Program-made: the position numbers and the translations under genes
The notes under the pieces: model-generated
Database searches by the model: none
What the model saw: only the letters and a program-made list of their open reading frames with translations
Told to the model about the DNA's origin: nothing
Shown: in pieces, positions 61,177-64,000 of the stretch
Position numbering within the stretch: the stretch's first letter is position 1
How the letters are laid out: the number at the start of each line of letters is the position of its first letter
Assembly: GCA_963747535.1 (NCBI GenBank)
Contig: CAVVFX010000021.1
Location: 1-64,000 of the forward strand
Source: CAVVFX01 sp963747535
GTDB taxonomy: Bacteria; Acidobacteriota; Terriglobia; Bryobacterales; Bryobacteraceae
Reading direction: 5' to 3'
Length of the DNA stretch: 64,000 nucleotides

Positions 61177-64000
61177 TCAGAAGATCATCTTGAGCGCGAG
61201 TTGTAATTGTCTGGCGTCGTTGGTCTTGCTCGTGATCGTCCCGAACGATCCGGTGGCTGGGGTCACGTTCGGCGCGCCCCAGTCCGGGTGGTTGAGAAAA
61301 TCGAATACCTCAAAGCGGAATTGCATCGTCAGTCGCTCGTAAATAGGGAAATTCTTGCGCAGGCTCGCGTCCGTCGTCCAGTACGATGGACCGCGGATGC
61401 TGTTGCGTGTCTGGTTGCCGAAGGTCCCTGCCGCCGGTTGCGTAAAGGCCGCTGCATTGAACCAGACGACACCACCGGGGGTGAAACTCCCGACATTTAC
61501 GGAACTGCTGCCGGTCTCGTTCCAGAACTGGTTTCCGCTGCCGGTACCCACACCGGCAATGTCCTGGCTGGTCCGCACGGAATACGGAAGGCCGGACTGA
61601 TATTGGTAAATGCCCGAGATCTCCCAACCCCCGAGCGCTTGTGCGACCAGGTTGCGCCGGTTCTTAAAGAACGGCAGTTTGTAAATGTAGTTCACCACCA
61701 GCACATTGGTGCGGTCGAAGTCCGATGGTCCGAAGTAGCTGTTGGCGTTGTAGGCGTTGGGCAGCACGTCGGTGAGGCTCGACGAGTTGTCGGTGGAACG
61801 CGAAAATGTGTAAGCCAGTCCGAACTGCAGGTTGTTCGTGAAGCGGTGTTGCATGCTGATCTGCAGCCCGTTATAGCGGGATGATCCCGCGTTCTCGGAT
61901 ATGTCGATGACTCCCATACCCAGATAAGGCCGCAGCGCGGTGGTGTTGACGCCGGGGTTGGCCTGGAGCGTGCCGGGTTGCAACTGATTGATGTTGAGCT
62001 TGATCTGATTGTGGAGTCCGCGGCGTCCGACGTATCCCGCCTGAATGGTGGTTCCCCAGCCGAGTTCACGCTGGAAGGTTCCGTTCCACTCCCACGCCGT
62101 CGGGACTTTGAACACCGGATCCTGAATCGTCATGTTAAACGGGAACTGTTGGGGAGTCGCGCCCGCGGGATTATCCACCAAGCCGTTTACGACCGCTACC
62201 TGGGGTTGGAGTGGAGCATTGCCTCCGAGTGCGGTGTCGCGATTGATGGCAACGCGGTTGGCGAACGCGCCGAAGCCCGCCCGGACCACCATTTTGGGAG
62301 TGATCGCGTACGCCACACCCAGCCGCGGCTGGAAGACTTTCCATTGGGTCTGGGCAAGACCTTCGGGAAGGTTATGATAGAGCGACTTGAACTGACCGCT
62401 GTCGAGCGCGGGAATGCGGCCTCCATCGGTCAGGTTAGTGCCGCTACCCGGTAATACGATTCCGTCGTAGGCGTCGCCGCTGACGATATAACCGCCGGTG
62501 CGACTGATCACCGGCGCGTCCTGCGGGTTATAGTATTGCGGCAGGAACTCAGCCAGATTCCCCCACTTGCTATGCCAGGGCGGCCACAAGGACCAACGCA
62601 GTCCGTACTCGAGAGTCAGCTTCGAAGTCGCCTTCCAGCTATCCTGCGCGAACAGATCCATGGCGGTCGATACCCACGGCGTATAGGCTTTGGTTCCGTA
62701 CTCCTCGTAGTTGTCGAAATTTCCAAGAACGGCGTTGGCGATGCCGAGTCCGGTGGTGTTCGGGGTGCCACCGGTATCGTTGAACGTAAAGTCGCCGTTT
62801 TGATTCACGGTAGTGCCGGTGCTGGCCGTGGTCGCCTGGATGGCGTCGTTCTGGCCGGAATGTTCGACGTATACGCCCCATTTGATGGTGTGCGTTTTGA
62901 CCACCTTCGTGGTGGTGTTGGTCCATCCGTAAACGTAGCCGGACCAGAAGCCGGGATACGGACCGGCGTCCAGGGTAGTGAGTCCCTGAATGCGGATGCT
63001 GGGAACTTTTTCGGGAGCGATCTTGGTTCCGGGAAAGATATACGGGTAATCGAGGCCATAGGTGCTGCGCAGGCACGCGGTGCAGTAACTACCGAAACCG
63101 ATACTGCCTTTGCCGTCGGAGTTAGCCGAGAAGTTGAACTCGTTGATAAAAGTCGGCGAAAAGGCGCTGGTGAGGCTGACGGCGCCCACGCGATTGGGAC
63201 GCGACCAGACTTCTTCCATTCTTCCGAATGTATCTTCGAACGGAGAGTTGAAGTGCCAGGGGTCGTAGCCCGCCCGAACCGAGAGATGCTCCTTCTCGTT
63301 GATCATATAGTCGAATTTGTAAGTGTCCTTGCGGAAGTCGGAATGCGTTGATTTGCTGCCGATCCAGTTAGTGTTGCCTTGCTGGAAACCCGCGACCGGC
63401 AAAGGAAAAACATTGAGCAGCGCCTGGCCGTTGGGACTGATGCGGGAAACCGGGATGATATTGCCCACAAAAGGCGCTCCTCCATTGGCCGGATCGTCGA
63501 TGATTCGCACCTTCCCGAAGAACGGGTTGGAGGCACTGAGCAATTCGCTGAAGTTGCCATTCCGCATGGCTACGCTGGGAACCGTTCCCGTATTGGTGGT
63601 GACGTAGCGCCGCTTGATCCATTCTTCACCATAGAAGAAAAACAGCTTGTTGCGGTCGCCGTTGAAATGCTTGGGGATGAATACCGGGCCGCCGACGTCG
63701 AAGCCATACTGATTGAACCGGTAGGGTGCGGGTCCGGACGCAGTCGATGCCTGCGGACTGTGGTTGCGCGTCCAGGTGTTGGCGTCGAGCGCGGAATTGC
63801 GGAAGTTTTCGACCAGGTCGCCATGGAAATCGCGCGTGCCGCTCTTGGTGACGAAGCGGATCTCTCCGGCAGAGGACCGGCCATGCTCGGCGGAATAATT
63901 TCCCGTCAACACCTGGGCTTCCTGAACGGTATCGACGTCGAGAGTGCCCACCATGGAGCCCGACGAGCGGGTACGCGTGGCCACCGCACCATCGATGACC
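61177..64000 (-). CDS. Oar-like TonB-dependent receptor, 5' end outside the window
   Basis: The frame is open to the window edge and ends at 61177, giving about 941 residues. The visible start VIDGAVATRTRSSGSMVGTL is within the plug domain, followed by QEAQVLTGNYSAEHGRSSAG and FVTKSGTRDFHGDLVENFRN. The barrel follows (e.g. HTIKWGVYVEHSGQ) to a last strand, LQLALKMIF, ending in the canonical phenylalanine. The missing part should hold the signal peptide and carboxypeptidase-regulatory domain. Role as for the receptor at 57101-60379: outer-membrane uptake of an unknown substrate. Confidence 0.93.
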   Translation of the reverse strand, partial: VIDGAVATRTRSSGSMVGTLDVDTVQEAQVLTGNYSAEHGRSSAGEIRFVTKSGTRDFHGDLVENFRNSALDANTWTRNHSPQASTASGPAPYRFNQYGFDVGGPVFIPKHFNGDRNKLFFFYGEEWIKRRYVTTNTGTVPSVAMRNGNFSELLSASNPFFGKVRIIDDPANGGAPFVGNIIPVSRISPNGQALLNVFPLPVAGFQQGNTNWIGSKSTHSDFRKDTYKFDYMINEKEHLSVRAGYDPWHFNSPFEDTFGRMEEVWSRPNRVGAVSLTSAFSPTFINEFNFSANSDGKGSIGFGSYCTACLRSTYGLDYPYIFPGTKIAPEKVPSIRIQGLTTLDAGPYPGFWSGYVYGWTNTTTKVVKTHTIKWGVYVEHSGQNDAIQATTASTGTTVNQNGDFTFNDTGGTPNTTGLGIANAVLGNFDNYEEYGTKAYTPWVSTAMDLFAQDSWKATSKLTLEYGLRWSLWPPWHSKWGNLAEFLPQYYNPQDAPVISRTGGYIVSGDAYDGIVLPGSGTNLTDGGRIPALDSGQFKSLYHNLPEGLAQTQWKVFQPRLGVAYAITPKMVVRAGFGAFANRVAINRDTALGGNAPLQPQVAVVNGLVDNPAGATPQQFPFNMTIQDPVFKVPTAWEWNGTFQRELGWGTTIQAGYVGRRGLHNQIKLNINQLQPGTLQANPGVNTTALRPYLGMGVIDISENAGSSRYNGLQISMQHRFTNNLQFGLAYTFSRSTDNSSSLTDVLPNAYNANSYFGPSDFDRTNVLVVNYIYKLPFFKNRRNLVAQALGGWEISGIYQYQSGLPYSVRTSQDIAGVGTGSGNQFWNETGSSSVNVGSFTPGGVVWFNAAAFTQPAAGTFGNQTRNSIRGPSYWTTDASLRKNFPIYERLTMQFRFEVFDFLNHPDWGAPNVTPATGSFGTITSKTNDARQLQLALKMIF

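Overview
The window looks like a chromosomal segment of an acidobacterium, probably from the Solibacteres/Bryobacterales group. This is inferred from two Oar-like TonB-dependent receptors with an N-terminal carboxypeptidase-regulatory domain, a futalosine-route mqnD, lpxA, homodimer-type aceE and several small secreted proteins. No rRNA or tRNA gene was recognised.

Layout. (1) 1-6.2 kb is an accessory stretch: the 5' part of a secreted protein gene, a DUF2971 protein, a secreted SAM methyltransferase and two HEPN-like proteins. Each neighbouring pair of these genes (888-6236) is separated by a diverged copy of the same roughly 200-bp non-coding repeat (1749-2017, 3088-3296, 4537-4730; a fragment lies at 776-834). 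(2) 6.4-22.76 kb is an integrated element. It has a tyrosine recombinase at each end and a third inside, excisionase-like helix-turn-helix proteins, a protein with three winged-helix-like repeats, and a leftward replication block (HTH-ParB, Prim-Pol, CHC2/TOPRIM primase, RepA-type ATPase). The block ends in a cluster of ten copies of the octamer AGTTCGCC. A divergent Xre repressor faces the block. (3) 22.77-36.0 kb is a rightward siphophage-like structural cluster: P22-type coat, tail tube, a G/GT tail chaperone with an A AAA AAC slippery site, a short serine-rich tape-measure-like protein, two gpM-like proteins, a gpL/J-like hub and a large fibre. No terminase, portal, protease, lysis or replication gene accompanies it. 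(4) 36-50.9 kb is ordinary chromosome: a Wzt-like ABC ATPase, an M24 peptidase, pgk, a GlcNAc-type kinase, cheW, lpxA, mqnD, a HEAT-repeat protein, a globin-coupled chemoreceptor, aceE and an SDR. (5) 50.9-54.8 kb is repeat-rich: a truncated gene, five 53-bp tandem repeats, an IS110-family element with a probable bridge-RNA region, and a frameshifted GxxExxY gene. (6) 54.8-64 kb holds a hybrid histidine kinase and two convergent TonB-dependent receptors, the second running off the window.

How the parts fit together. The replication block, repressor and recombinases of region 2 form one self-replicating or excisable unit. The structural genes of region 3 are intact and tightly packed, with several stop/start overlaps and a preserved frameshift signal, so they are probably still selected. 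Two readings remain open: a prophage separated from its packaging genes by the island, or a domesticated phage-tail or GTA-like particle. The repeat-separated accessory genes in region 1 and the structural cluster in region 3 are the best candidates for something undescribed.
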